Numbered from the stretch's first letter, positions 1 to 5,383 are shown. The stretch: 5,383 nt of DNA from an uncultured Collinsella sp. (GCA_900757265.1 CAAENW010000190.1:1-5383), one strand, 5' to 3'. Numbers and translations are program-made. The notes: generated by a model from the letters alone, not told the origin.

Positions 1-465
1 CAAGTACAGGCATTTGACCGGCTCTGCGATGCACTCGTGCAGCACCCTCTTGCCGGGCGCGTGATATCAATTCACGCTGTTCGTTCGGCAGGAACCGTAC
101 TGGACGCCCTTGAGTCATATGGATTGCTCACCCCAAGCCCCAACTCCCCCGCCGTCATCTTTCACTGGTTTAGCGGTACCTCGAACGAGTTCGTCCGTGC
201 GCGAAACGCAGGCTGCTATTTTTCCGTGAACGAGCGTATGCTCGCCACCAAGCGCGGTCGCGAATATGCCCGACAGATTCCACTCGACCGTCTACTGCTC
301 GAGACCGATGCGCCGGCCGAGCCAAACACAGAAACAAGTGTGCAATCGCTCATCAGATCGCTCGCAAGGACCTCGATGCACATTGCCTCACTCAAAAACT
401 GTGACGCAAAGCGCATCGAGTCGGTAGTTTTAGCAAATGCGCACTCTGTTTTTGACCTTCGCTAA
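1..465 (+). CDS. TatD-family metal-dependent nuclease/hydrolase, C-terminal part (QatD-like)
   Basis: This is the last 154 residues of a TatD-family TIM-barrel hydrolase. The reading frame is open to the left edge, so the start is outside the window; a GTG at 37 is internal, not the start. Visible family motifs, counted from the first residue shown, are SIHAVRSAG (His25), FHWFSGT (His55), GCYFSVN (71-77) and LLLETDAP (Asp103). These match the third and fourth metal/catalytic His positions and the final Asp of TatD enzymes, so the visible half of the active site is intact. TatD proteins are about 250-270 residues, so roughly 100 are missing, including the N-terminal HxH. Housekeeping TatD usually reads HCFSG; the HWFSG wording with SIHxxRxA and VLDALE is, as I recall it, typical of QatD, the TatD nuclease of Qat anti-phage systems, and of related defence-associated TatDs. 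The family call is strong. The Qat assignment is inference because qatABC would lie off the left edge. Confidence 0.85.
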   Translation, partial: QVQAFDRLCDALVQHPLAGRVISIHAVRSAGTVLDALESYGLLTPSPNSPAVIFHWFSGTSNEFVRARNAGCYFSVNERMLATKRGREYARQIPLDRLLLETDAPAEPNTETSVQSLIRSLARTSMHIASLKNCDAKRIESVVLANAHSVFDLR

Positions 466-544
466 CCCCTGTGGGCAAAAATGCCAAGGGACATGCGAAT
501 CGCACAACGCAGTCCCTATTGGCAGGCAGTACAATTCGGCAGCA
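466..544. other. Convergent intergenic region between TatD-type gene and operon
   Basis: A 79-nt gap between two genes whose 3' ends face each other. It holds the leftward terminator and nothing else I can support. No attachment site, direct repeat or tRNA was seen that would mark an island edge. Confidence 0.6.
477..524 (-). terminator. Intrinsic terminator of the leftward kinase operon
   Basis: On the - strand, 20 nt after the FGGY kinase stop, a hairpin forms between TGCCAA..GGGAC and GTCCC-TTGGCA (arms 524-519 + 516-512 and 492-488 + 487-482). There is a 2-nt bulge at 517-518 and an inner TGCG/CGCA helix (508-511 with 494-497) that closes a 10-nt loop. The closing arm is followed at once by five T residues (481-477). 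This is the layout of a Rho-independent terminator for the - strand. Read on the + strand, no T-run follows the hairpin, so it should not efficiently stop the converging TatD-type gene. Confidence 0.8.
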
Positions 545-2062
545 TTACACCAATTCGTGCATGAGATCACGGTTGCGTGCATACAATTCGTCAAAGATAT
601 GACGACGCGACGCATATAGCTCGTGGGCATCCATATCGGGCACGATTGTTTGTGCAACGCCAAGGACTTGGGCGAGTTCATCCCATGATGCATAGGCGCC
701 ACCTGCGAGAGCTGCCATGATGGCATCACCGAAGCATGCGCCCACCGTAACCTTGGCAACCGAGACCTCGCGCCCGCATACGTCGGCGATAGCCTGCATC
801 CAAACTGGATTCTTGGTTCCACCTCCGACAAGCATAATGCGCCCAATTGGCAGTCCATGCTCTCGCTCGATAATGTCGACATGGGATGCAACGGTATACG
901 CGACGCCTTCCAAGGCGGCGCGAACCATATGGGCTCGCGTATGCCTTCCGGTCAGGCCAAAGAAGACGCCACGTGCCTCGGGATCGTTGAGCGGAGTACG
1001 CTCCCCCGCAAAGTACGGCAGGCACAGGAGCCCATCGGCACCCGGCGCCACATCGGCGGCATCATGCGCCATGACCGAATATGCATCGGGGCCACCGTGG
1101 CCCTCGGCCTCCACGGCGTCGCGATACAGCTCTTGGCGCAGCCACGATGTGAGTGCACCCGCCGTATTGGTCCCCGCGCAGATCCCGTAAGTTCCGGGAA
1201 TGATAAACGTCCCTGGCCACAGGCGGGCATCATCGACCATATGATCAGCTAGGTAGATGAAATACGCCGTGCTCCCCAACTGAACCATCATATCGCCGGG
1301 ACGAAATACACCCGTCGAAATGGCCTCGGCACCAGAGTCGCCCGTTCCCACTAAGACAGGTGTCCCTGCCGCGAGCCCTGTCGCCTCAGCCGCGCGCTGC
1401 GTAATCGCCCCGGCAATATCGGTAGCCGACATTACCTCCGCCATCTGGTCAGGCCGGCAGAAACGAGCACATTCCCGAGCATCAACCCTCCAAGTGTAGC
1501 GGTCGTATAGGGGAAGATAATCCTCCGCCAAGTAACGGTCCACCGTAAAACGCCCCGTCAACTTTGCGCATAGAAACGATGATGCCGTCAGGAACTTCGC
1601 GGCACGTTCGTGCACCTCGGGCATATTCTCCTTAAACCATAAGATCTTAGGAGCAATATCTGATGAGCAGGGATCGTGCCCGAAAAGTTCGCGTGCGCGA
1701 CCTGACCCATATTCGGAAAGGAGCTCGTCAATCTGCGGCTTCGAACGTGCATCGACTCCATACAAAATCGCGGGCGCCAGCGCGTTGCACTCGGTATCGA
1801 CCGGCACACAGTCGCAACCCAATGCGGAAAGGCCCACGCATCCGATCTGCGCCGCGTTAACCCCCGATCGCATCACCAGCTCGCGCGACAAGCGGCAAAA
1901 ATCGCCCCACCAAACTGCCTCAGCATCATGCTGGTACCATCCATCACACGGGTTGTCCGTCTCATGTCCACAAGAGGCTTGGCAAACGATGTTGCATCGA
2001 TCATCGATTAAAACGCCTTTAGAGGCGCTTGTCCCAATATCAATACCCAGATAGAGCGCCAT
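545..2062 (-). CDS. FGGY-family carbohydrate kinase (xylulokinase-like)
   Basis: A full-length 505-residue FGGY kinase, the usual size for this family of cytoplasmic enzymes that phosphorylate sugars or polyols with ATP. The N-terminal domain opens with LGIDIGTSASKG (5-16), the first phosphate-binding loop. YGVDARS (101-107) occupies the position of the xylulokinase substrate-contact segment. GTGDSGAEA (239-247) carries Asp242, the likely catalytic base, and QLGSTAYF (261-268) is the second phosphate loop. FAGERTPLNDPEARGVFFGL (351-370) and LVGGGTKNPVWMQAIADV (411-428) are classic FGGY signatures, the latter near the adenosine site. The ATG start lies only 6 nt after the stop of the BtpA-like gene. 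A GAGGGGAG ribosome site sits inside the end of that gene, so translation is probably coupled. It is the last gene before the terminator. Xylulokinase-like is the closest wording I recognise, but substrate cannot be assigned: ribulose, xylulose, tetrulose or other ketose/polyol kinases share these motifs. Confidence 0.93.
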   Translation of the reverse strand: MALYLGIDIGTSASKGVLIDDRCNIVCQASCGHETDNPCDGWYQHDAEAVWWGDFCRLSRELVMRSGVNAAQIGCVGLSALGCDCVPVDTECNALAPAILYGVDARSKPQIDELLSEYGSGRARELFGHDPCSSDIAPKILWFKENMPEVHERAAKFLTASSFLCAKLTGRFTVDRYLAEDYLPLYDRYTWRVDARECARFCRPDQMAEVMSATDIAGAITQRAAEATGLAAGTPVLVGTGDSGAEAISTGVFRPGDMMVQLGSTAYFIYLADHMVDDARLWPGTFIIPGTYGICAGTNTAGALTSWLRQELYRDAVEAEGHGGPDAYSVMAHDAADVAPGADGLLCLPYFAGERTPLNDPEARGVFFGLTGRHTRAHMVRAALEGVAYTVASHVDIIEREHGLPIGRIMLVGGGTKNPVWMQAIADVCGREVSVAKVTVGACFGDAIMAALAGGAYASWDELAQVLGVAQTIVPDMDAHELYASRRHIFDELYARNRDLMHELV

Positions 2063-2068
2063 AGGTGC

Positions 2069-2878
2069 CTACTCCCCTCGCGCCGTACGAGCGGCAGCCA
2101 TAAAACGAACCACCCGCTCAACATCAATCGGGGCATCCAGTTTTCCGTCGCGCTTTAAGCACGTGCCGACAAACGCGCCATCGTAGTGAGCAAATACGTC
2201 AGCCACGGTATTTTCGCGACAACCGGTGCCACATACCACGGGCACTTCGCCAACACGCTCGCGGACCTCGTCGGCAAGCTCGCCCGAAGCGCCACGACCG
2301 GCAGCCGAACCGCCGATGACCATCGCATCCGGTAGGCAATTAAAGAGAAGTGAATCGGCAATGTCCGCGGTCGTGCGGTCGTTGAGATAAACCTCGCCCT
2401 CGCTCGTGATGAAGTGAAAAAGCTTGAGGTCGTCCAAGCGCAGCGCCGCCTTGCGACGCATGGTGTGAGCGAAATCTCGGTTAATCAGCCCGAGATCACC
2501 GGCCCAGGCACCGCAAAAATTGCAGCGCGTGAACTGCGCGTCGACGGCAGCGCACAGCTCGATTGTGGCATCACCATCGTAAATTGCCTCAGCTCCCCAA
2601 GGAGTCGACAGATCATGGGACAGAGCCCCGATTACATAGCCCATCGATGCAAGGGTTGAGGGAGAAACATGCTGCTCATAGGGCATCGAGAGCTCATTGG
2701 TAATCAAAATGCCATCGACACCGCCCTGCTGCAACGCCTCGAGATCGCGCTTGGCGGCTTCCACGACCTGCGATACGCTTCCGCCCGGGTAATACAGCGG
2801 ATCGCCCGGCAGAGGACGCAGGTGCAGCATTCCGATAACCGGCTTTTCGTTCTTGAACATCGAAGTTAGAAACGACAT
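2069..2878 (-). CDS. BtpA/SgcQ-family TIM-barrel protein
   Basis: A 269-residue member of the BtpA/SgcQ family. The first strand reads VIGMLHLRPLPGDPLY, the family hallmark. Later segments GVDGILITNE, GDLGLINRDFAHTMRRKAAL, DAMVIGGSAAGRG, VPVVCGTGCRENTV and DGAFVGTCLKRDGK follow the expected order of barrel strands and phosphate-binding-type loops. BtpA was first linked to photosystem I accumulation in cyanobacteria. In non-photosynthetic bacteria such as E. coli (SgcQ) the family sits in sugar-use operons, with no firmly established reaction. The start is set at the ATG at 2878, because AAGGAG (2890-2885) lies 6 nt before it; an in-frame ATG five codons earlier overlaps that ribosome site and is very unlikely. 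The segment after the TNE loop reads PWGAEAIYDGDATIE, where as I recall the family it usually reads like GVNVLRND, so the active site may be specialised. The gene follows the YjbQ gene after 33 nt and precedes the FGGY kinase by 6 nt. Confidence 0.9.
   Translation of the reverse strand: MSFLTSMFKNEKPVIGMLHLRPLPGDPLYYPGGSVSQVVEAAKRDLEALQQGGVDGILITNELSMPYEQHVSPSTLASMGYVIGALSHDLSTPWGAEAIYDGDATIELCAAVDAQFTRCNFCGAWAGDLGLINRDFAHTMRRKAALRLDDLKLFHFITSEGEVYLNDRTTADIADSLLFNCLPDAMVIGGSAAGRGASGELADEVRERVGEVPVVCGTGCRENTVADVFAHYDGAFVGTCLKRDGKLDAPIDVERVVRFMAAARTARGE
2072..2079 (-). promoter_or_regulatory. Ribosome binding site GAGGGGAG of the FGGY kinase, inside the upstream gene
   Basis: GAGGGGAG lies 9 nt before the FGGY ATG and encodes the last residues of the BtpA-like protein, whose stop falls between this site and the ATG. 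A terminating ribosome would cover the site, which suggests translational coupling. Confidence 0.65.
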
Positions 2879-2884
2879 AACGTG

Positions 2885-2890
2885 CTCCTT
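2885..2890 (-). promoter_or_regulatory. Ribosome binding site AAGGAG deciding the BtpA-like start
   Basis: AAGGAG on the - strand is 6 nt before the ATG at 2878. It directly abuts and partly uses bases of an earlier in-frame ATG (2893-2891), which is therefore not the likely start. Confidence 0.85.
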
Positions 2891-2911
2891 CATAGGGTTA
2901 TTGCAGGGACG

Positions 2912-3340
2912 TTACTCCCCCAGCACCTCGACGTACACTTTTCGCTTCTGCGGACCGTCAAACTCCGCAAGATAGATGTTCTGGGCACTTCCGCACACGA
3001 TGTGGCCATCTTGGACGGGAAAGAAGCAACTGTTTCCACAAATCATGCTCTTGATATGCCCACAGGAGTTGTTACCGGTGGCTCCATAGCTCGGCAGGAA
3101 GTGTGCATGCGCATAGGGGGCATCGAGTGGGGCGATGCGATCAAGCGTCTCCATAAGATCCGTCTCCACGCAGGGCAGCCCCTCGTTTACCACGATTCCG
3201 CAGGTCGTATGCGACATAATAATCGCCGCCAAGCCATTGGTCACCGAGCTGCGTTCGATGGCAGCGTGCACGTCCTCGGTAATATCGATGAACTGGTCCG
3301 GAACAGTCGATAGATAGCTCAATGTCTCGAGCGTCACCAT
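2912..3340 (-). CDS. YjbQ/UPF0047 family protein
   Basis: A small (142-residue) cytoplasmic protein with full-length YjbQ/UPF0047 architecture. It shows QFIDITEDV, the conserved SHTTCGIVVNEG (His44 in this numbering), the HAH pair (78-80), GHIKSMICGNS (94-104, His95) and the C-terminal AEFDGPQKRKVYVEVLGE. E. coli YjbQ has been reported to give weak thiamine-phosphate-synthase activity, but the true role of the family is unsettled. Placement among sugar kinases here suggests a catabolic function instead (inference). The start is uncertain. ATG at 3340 has an AAGGGG element (3356-3351) 10 nt upstream. A GTG at 3346 would give 144 residues, 4 nt from the same element, and would overlap the preceding TGA stop. 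I favour the ATG because MVTLETL fits the usual N-terminus. The loop before the last His reads TGNNSCGH rather than the acidic DDxxAH wording I recall for E. coli YjbQ. Confidence 0.9.
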   Translation of the reverse strand: MVTLETLSYLSTVPDQFIDITEDVHAAIERSSVTNGLAAIIMSHTTCGIVVNEGLPCVETDLMETLDRIAPLDAPYAHAHFLPSYGATGNNSCGHIKSMICGNSCFFPVQDGHIVCGSAQNIYLAEFDGPQKRKVYVEVLGE

Positions 3341-3342
3341 GT

Positions 3343-4203
3343 TCACTCATCCCCTTCAAGAAAACGCAGGGCATTACCCCAGTAGAGCCTTTCTCGCGCA
3401 TCATCGCGCATGGGCACGGTATCGAGCGCCCGCTTGAGTTTGAATGCACGGAAGCGCGGCGTATTGCTGGCGAACATCACTTGGTGCGATAGCGCGCGCT
3501 CATACCACAGCGGCCCCATATCGACCGTGAAAAGACGCTGCATCATCTCCTCGGGCGAATCGATGTAAGTGATAGAGGTGTCCGCGTAGCAGTTGGGATA
3601 CTTGAGCAGCATCGCCACGGTCTCGCGCACCCAGGGCCAGCCAAAATGGGTCAAACTAAAACGCACATTTGGATGCGTTGCGATTGTGTGCTCAAATGCA
3701 AGCGGGTTACTGCGCGAGAGCTCTGCGCCCGGCTCCCAAGACATACCGGCATGGAAAACCACCGGCTTGTTATAGCGCTCGCACAGTTCGTAAAGCGGCT
3801 CGGCCACAGCATCATCGGGGGCAAAACCCTGCTTTGCAGGATGCAGGCAAAGCCCCTTTGCCCCCAACTCGGTAAAGGCGCGCTCCAATTCGTCTGCGGC
3901 ACCGCTCACCTGCGGGTCTACGCTCGCAAATCCCCACAGACGATCGGGATGTGCGGCAACCAGCATGGCAATCTGGTCATTGGTGCCAAAGTGCCCTCCG
4001 CATGCCGTGGTTACATCGAGCGGCATGAGCACGCTCTTCTGCACATCGCAGACGTCCATCTCGACTTGAAGCTCATCCCAATCCATGGGGCCCATATGCC
4101 CCATACCAAATTCTCGTGACCAAAAACCGAATCCATCAGGCTCATCACCCGGCGTACAGATCTCGCCGTAGAGCATAGGATGGACCAGCATGTCGATAAC
4201 CAT
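3343..4203 (-). CDS. Amidohydrolase_2-type (COG2159-like) protein with altered metal site
   Basis: A 286-residue TIM-barrel protein of the amidohydrolase superfamily (amidohydrolase_2 branch, which includes ACMSD-type decarboxylases and sugar or aromatic lactonases). Visible elements in order: VIDMLVHPM (2-10), where the HxH motif would be; RLWGFASVDPQ (88-98); GAKGLCLHPAKQGF (114-127); KPVVFHAG (146-153, His151); RFSLTHFGWPW (181-191, His186); VMFASNTPRF (242-251); and YWGNALRFL, the usual C-terminal signature. The first His of HxH is Leu6, and the normally invariant Asp after strand 8 is Asn247, so two standard metal ligands are missing while His8, His151 and His186 remain. The start is set at the ATG at 4203 because AAAGGAG (4216-4210) lies 6 nt upstream; an earlier in-frame ATG at 4224 lies ahead of this ribosome site. 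Family call is strong. Reaction is unknown; a metal-independent lactonase, isomerase or decarboxylase is possible. Confidence 0.86.
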   Translation of the reverse strand: MVIDMLVHPMLYGEICTPGDEPDGFGFWSREFGMGHMGPMDWDELQVEMDVCDVQKSVLMPLDVTTACGGHFGTNDQIAMLVAAHPDRLWGFASVDPQVSGAADELERAFTELGAKGLCLHPAKQGFAPDDAVAEPLYELCERYNKPVVFHAGMSWEPGAELSRSNPLAFEHTIATHPNVRFSLTHFGWPWVRETVAMLLKYPNCYADTSITYIDSPEEMMQRLFTVDMGPLWYERALSHQVMFASNTPRFRAFKLKRALDTVPMRDDARERLYWGNALRFLEGDE

Positions 4204-4209
4204 TTCGTA

Positions 4210-4216
4210 CTCCTTT
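4210..4216 (-). promoter_or_regulatory. Ribosome binding site AAAGGAG deciding the amidohydrolase start
   Basis: AAAGGAG on the - strand sits 6 nt before the ATG at 4203. It excludes the longer in-frame reading that begins at 4224, since that ATG lies upstream of the ribosome site. Confidence 0.85.
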
Positions 4217-4230
4217 CCAGGCATTTGACC

Positions 4231-5031
4231 CTAGTACGGCTCAAACGAACCAATCACTCGGGACGACAGCTCAGCGCCCGCCTTCATACACGCCGGAATA
4301 TCAAGGCCATCGATCACGCCCTTGGTAAACCCGGCGATATACGAGTCGCCGGCACCCACGGTATTAACGACCTTCTCCGCCGGCACGATCCCGCACTCAT
4401 AGAAGCGCTCACCGTCATAGGCAATGCTTCCCTTCTCGCCAAGCGTGGCAACCGCAACGCGCGGCCCCAATTCCTGCGCGTGACGTACCCAGTCCCGCAG
4501 CTCCGGAGTGTCATCTTCAAACGACATAAATGCGTAGTCAACGTAGGGAAAATGATTCTCGCAGGCATATTCGGGATCCTGGCTGAACACCGAGAAGTCC
4601 ATAACCACCGTCTTGCCCGCATCATGCCACTCGGGCAGGAGGTCCAAACAATTGCCAAACAGGTCGGTATGAATGATGTCATGCTCTAGGATAAACGCCC
4701 GGTCATCTTCATTCGGACGATATGTCTCCATTACGCCATCGATTGCCTCGAGATGCACGCGATCGACGCCGTCTTTCAATGCCATGAGCATCACCGAGGT
4801 GTCGCCATCCTCCACCCGCAGATGAGAGATATCAAACCCCTCGGCGGCCAGCGCCTCTCTCATCTTGTCTCCGTACTCGTCCTTGCCGACAACCGACACG
4901 GCGGATACCGAAACGCCCATTCGTGCAAGATGGATACCCCAGTCAATGCCATTACCAGTCGGATAGAACACGCCGATGTTTTGATAGACGTCCGCACAGC
5001 AAAAACCAGCCGCACACGCTTTAATACCCAT
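4231..5031 (-). CDS. PfkB-family sugar kinase, fructoselysine 6-kinase (FrlD)-like
   Basis: A 266-residue ribokinase-fold (PfkB) kinase that would transfer the ATP gamma-phosphate to a sugar hydroxyl in the cytoplasm. The C-terminal signature TVGAGDSYIAGF (224-235) contains the anion hole GAGD with Asp229 as catalytic base. VGKDEYGDKM (48-57), GFDISHL (65-71), DIIHTDLFGN (118-127) and ATLGEKGSIAYDG (195-207) follow the layout of E. coli FrlD (VGDDDYG, GVDISHV, DIVHAAIWG, VTLGENGSIAWDG). The N-terminal substrate motif, SGGNAVNVA in FrlD, reads PTGNGIDWG (24-32): the first Gly is Thr and the second Asn is Asp, so the acceptor is likely different. The protein ends soon after SSRVIGSFEPY and lacks the GAWGYG-type tail. 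The start is the ATG at 5031, with GGAG (5041-5038) 6 nt upstream; a TTG at 5043 is further upstream and overlaps this site. It lies 27 nt before the amidohydrolase gene. Confidence 0.9.
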   Translation of the reverse strand: MGIKACAAGFCCADVYQNIGVFYPTGNGIDWGIHLARMGVSVSAVSVVGKDEYGDKMREALAAEGFDISHLRVEDGDTSVMLMALKDGVDRVHLEAIDGVMETYRPNEDDRAFILEHDIIHTDLFGNCLDLLPEWHDAGKTVVMDFSVFSQDPEYACENHFPYVDYAFMSFEDDTPELRDWVRHAQELGPRVAVATLGEKGSIAYDGERFYECGIVPAEKVVNTVGAGDSYIAGFTKGVIDGLDIPACMKAGAELSSRVIGSFEPY

Positions 5032-5037
5032 GGTCTT

Positions 5038-5041
5038 CTCC
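5038..5041 (-). promoter_or_regulatory. Ribosome binding site GGAG of the second PfkB kinase
   Basis: GGAG (followed by AAG) on the - strand lies 6 nt before the ATG at 5031, and only 7 nt after the base of the hairpin at 5049-5082. A change in folding or transcript 5' end here could affect initiation. Confidence 0.7.
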
Positions 5042-5048
5042 AATGTTC

Positions 5049-5082
5049 AAAAGGGGACCCACCACATGGCGAGCCCCCTTTT
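5049..5082 (-). terminator. Long intercistronic hairpin, possible intrinsic terminator or attenuator
   Basis: The - strand RNA can fold into an uninterrupted 15-bp stem with a 4-nt AUGU loop: AAAAGGGG-GCUCGCC pairs with GGUGGGU-CCCCUUUU. Four of the inner pairs are G-U wobbles; on the + strand three of these become A-C mismatches and one a C-A mismatch, so only the - strand RNA folds fully. The right arm ends in UUUU, followed by GAAC, which is a short U-tract. Between two co-directional kinase genes, it may end or thin out transcription from the first kinase, or protect a processed 3' end. Terminator versus attenuator or stabilising hairpin cannot be decided from sequence. Confidence 0.7.
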
Positions 5083-5152
5083 CGCGTTTCGCTTATTGTT
5101 TTGCATCGGCTGTCCAAGGCCTCATAGCCAGACCGCCGTACGCTTTCTTAAG

Positions 5153-5383
5153 CTATTCGACGATTGGTGCTCCGTGGCCCCAAGAACCTTCCATGCCGCA
5201 CACGGTCGAGGCAAACCCGGCAGCAAAGTCGAGCGCGCGCTCGATGGCCTCGGCGCCACCCTCACCACGCTTGGCGGAATCGAGATAGCACATCAAAAAC
5301 GAGGTGAGGAACGAGTCGCCCGCCCCCATGGTATCCTTCATGTCCGTTACCGGTTTAGCCAGCTGGCGGTAATAACGCTCGCC
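5153..5383 (-). CDS. PfkB-family sugar kinase, C-terminal part (partial at window edge)
   Basis: The last 76 residues of a second ribokinase-fold kinase. The frame is open to the right edge, so an apparent ATG at 5341 is internal: GERYYRQLAKPVTD continues upstream of it. DTMGAGDSFLTSF (17-29 of the visible part) is the PfkB signature with the GAGD anion hole and catalytic Asp23. The ending CGMEGSWGHGAPI resembles the C-terminal GAWGYG-type ending of FrlD-like kinases. The visible stretch aligns with the end of the neighbouring kinase (GERFY..TVGAGDSYIAGF), so the two are tandem paralogues, but the tails differ. About three quarters of the protein, including the substrate-binding N-terminus, is outside the window. 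Its role is probably phosphorylation of a related sugar or sugar-amine. It is separated from the next gene by 121 nt containing the hairpin, so the two may be expressed at different levels. Confidence 0.88.
   Translation of the reverse strand, partial: GERYYRQLAKPVTDMKDTMGAGDSFLTSFLMCYLDSAKRGEGGAEAIERALDFAAGFASTVCGMEGSWGHGAPIVE

Noticed and set aside
477..524. Hairpin as a bidirectional terminator or an island attachment site
   Set aside because: No T-run follows it on the + strand, and no second copy or integrase is visible, so only the leftward terminator reading is supported.
717..1190. Rightward open frame of 157 codons opposite the FGGY kinase
   Set aside because: Fully antisense to conserved FGGY motifs; its translation is rich in Ser/Pro/Arg/Ala with no domain signature.
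8..4230. The 13-mer CAGGCATTTGACC occurs both near position 8 and near 4218
   Set aside because: One 13-nt match in a window this size is plausible by chance. One copy is inside the TatD-type coding region and the other between two operon genes, with no associated repeat or mobile-element structure.
4180..4689. Rightward open frame of 169 codons opposite the amidohydrolase/PfkB kinase genes
   Set aside because: It lies antisense to two well-supported genes, has no recognisable family motif, and is the kind of shadow frame expected in moderately GC-rich coding DNA.
5084..5092. Tiny inverted repeat GCG-TTT-CGC beside the large hairpin
   Set aside because: A 3-bp stem is too short to support any structural call.
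5092..5117. Possible - strand promoter upstream of the hairpin (TTGGACA at 5117-5111, CAATAA-like element near 5099-5094)
   Set aside because: The -35-like element is imperfect and no good -10 sits 16-18 nt downstream, so it is not listed as a feature, although a promoter for the second kinase in this spacer remains possible.

Overview
The window holds two converging blocks. On the + strand, from the left edge to 465, is the C-terminal part of a TatD-type metal-dependent nuclease. Its wording (SIHAVRSAG, HWFSGT, YFSVN, LLLETDAP) resembles the TatD subgroup found as QatD in Qat anti-phage systems more than housekeeping TatD. The rest of that locus lies left of the window.

From 545 to the right edge everything is on the - strand and reads leftwards as one gene cluster. 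In transcription order: the tail of a PfkB (ribokinase-fold) sugar kinase (5383-5153); a 121-nt spacer with a long hairpin; a second PfkB kinase resembling fructoselysine 6-kinase FrlD (5031-4231); an amidohydrolase_2-type protein (4203-3343); a YjbQ/UPF0047 protein (3340-2912); a BtpA/SgcQ TIM-barrel protein (2878-2069); and an FGGY (xylulokinase-like) kinase (2062-545). A hairpin plus T5 terminator at 524-477 closes the cluster. The lower five genes are packed tightly (27 nt, near overlap, 33 nt and 6 nt between them), and four have a clear or plausible Shine-Dalgarno site, so they probably share a transcript.

Together the right block looks like an uncharacterised sugar or sugar-derivative catabolic operon. 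It has three sugar kinases, an amidohydrolase-fold enzyme that may open or isomerise a ring or lactone, and two poorly understood accessory enzymes (YjbQ and BtpA/SgcQ). No transporter or regulator is visible; they may lie to the right. The substrate cannot be read from sequence. The amidohydrolase has lost two canonical metal ligands (first His of HxH to Leu, last Asp to Asn), which is the most unusual protein-level feature here.

The organism is a bacterium using SD-led ATG starts with moderately GC-rich coding DNA. The gene mix would suit a gut anaerobe such as a Coriobacteriia member (Collinsella-like), but this is a weak inference. There are no rRNA, tRNA, IS, CRISPR or prophage genes, and no gene-free stretch longer than about 120 nt.
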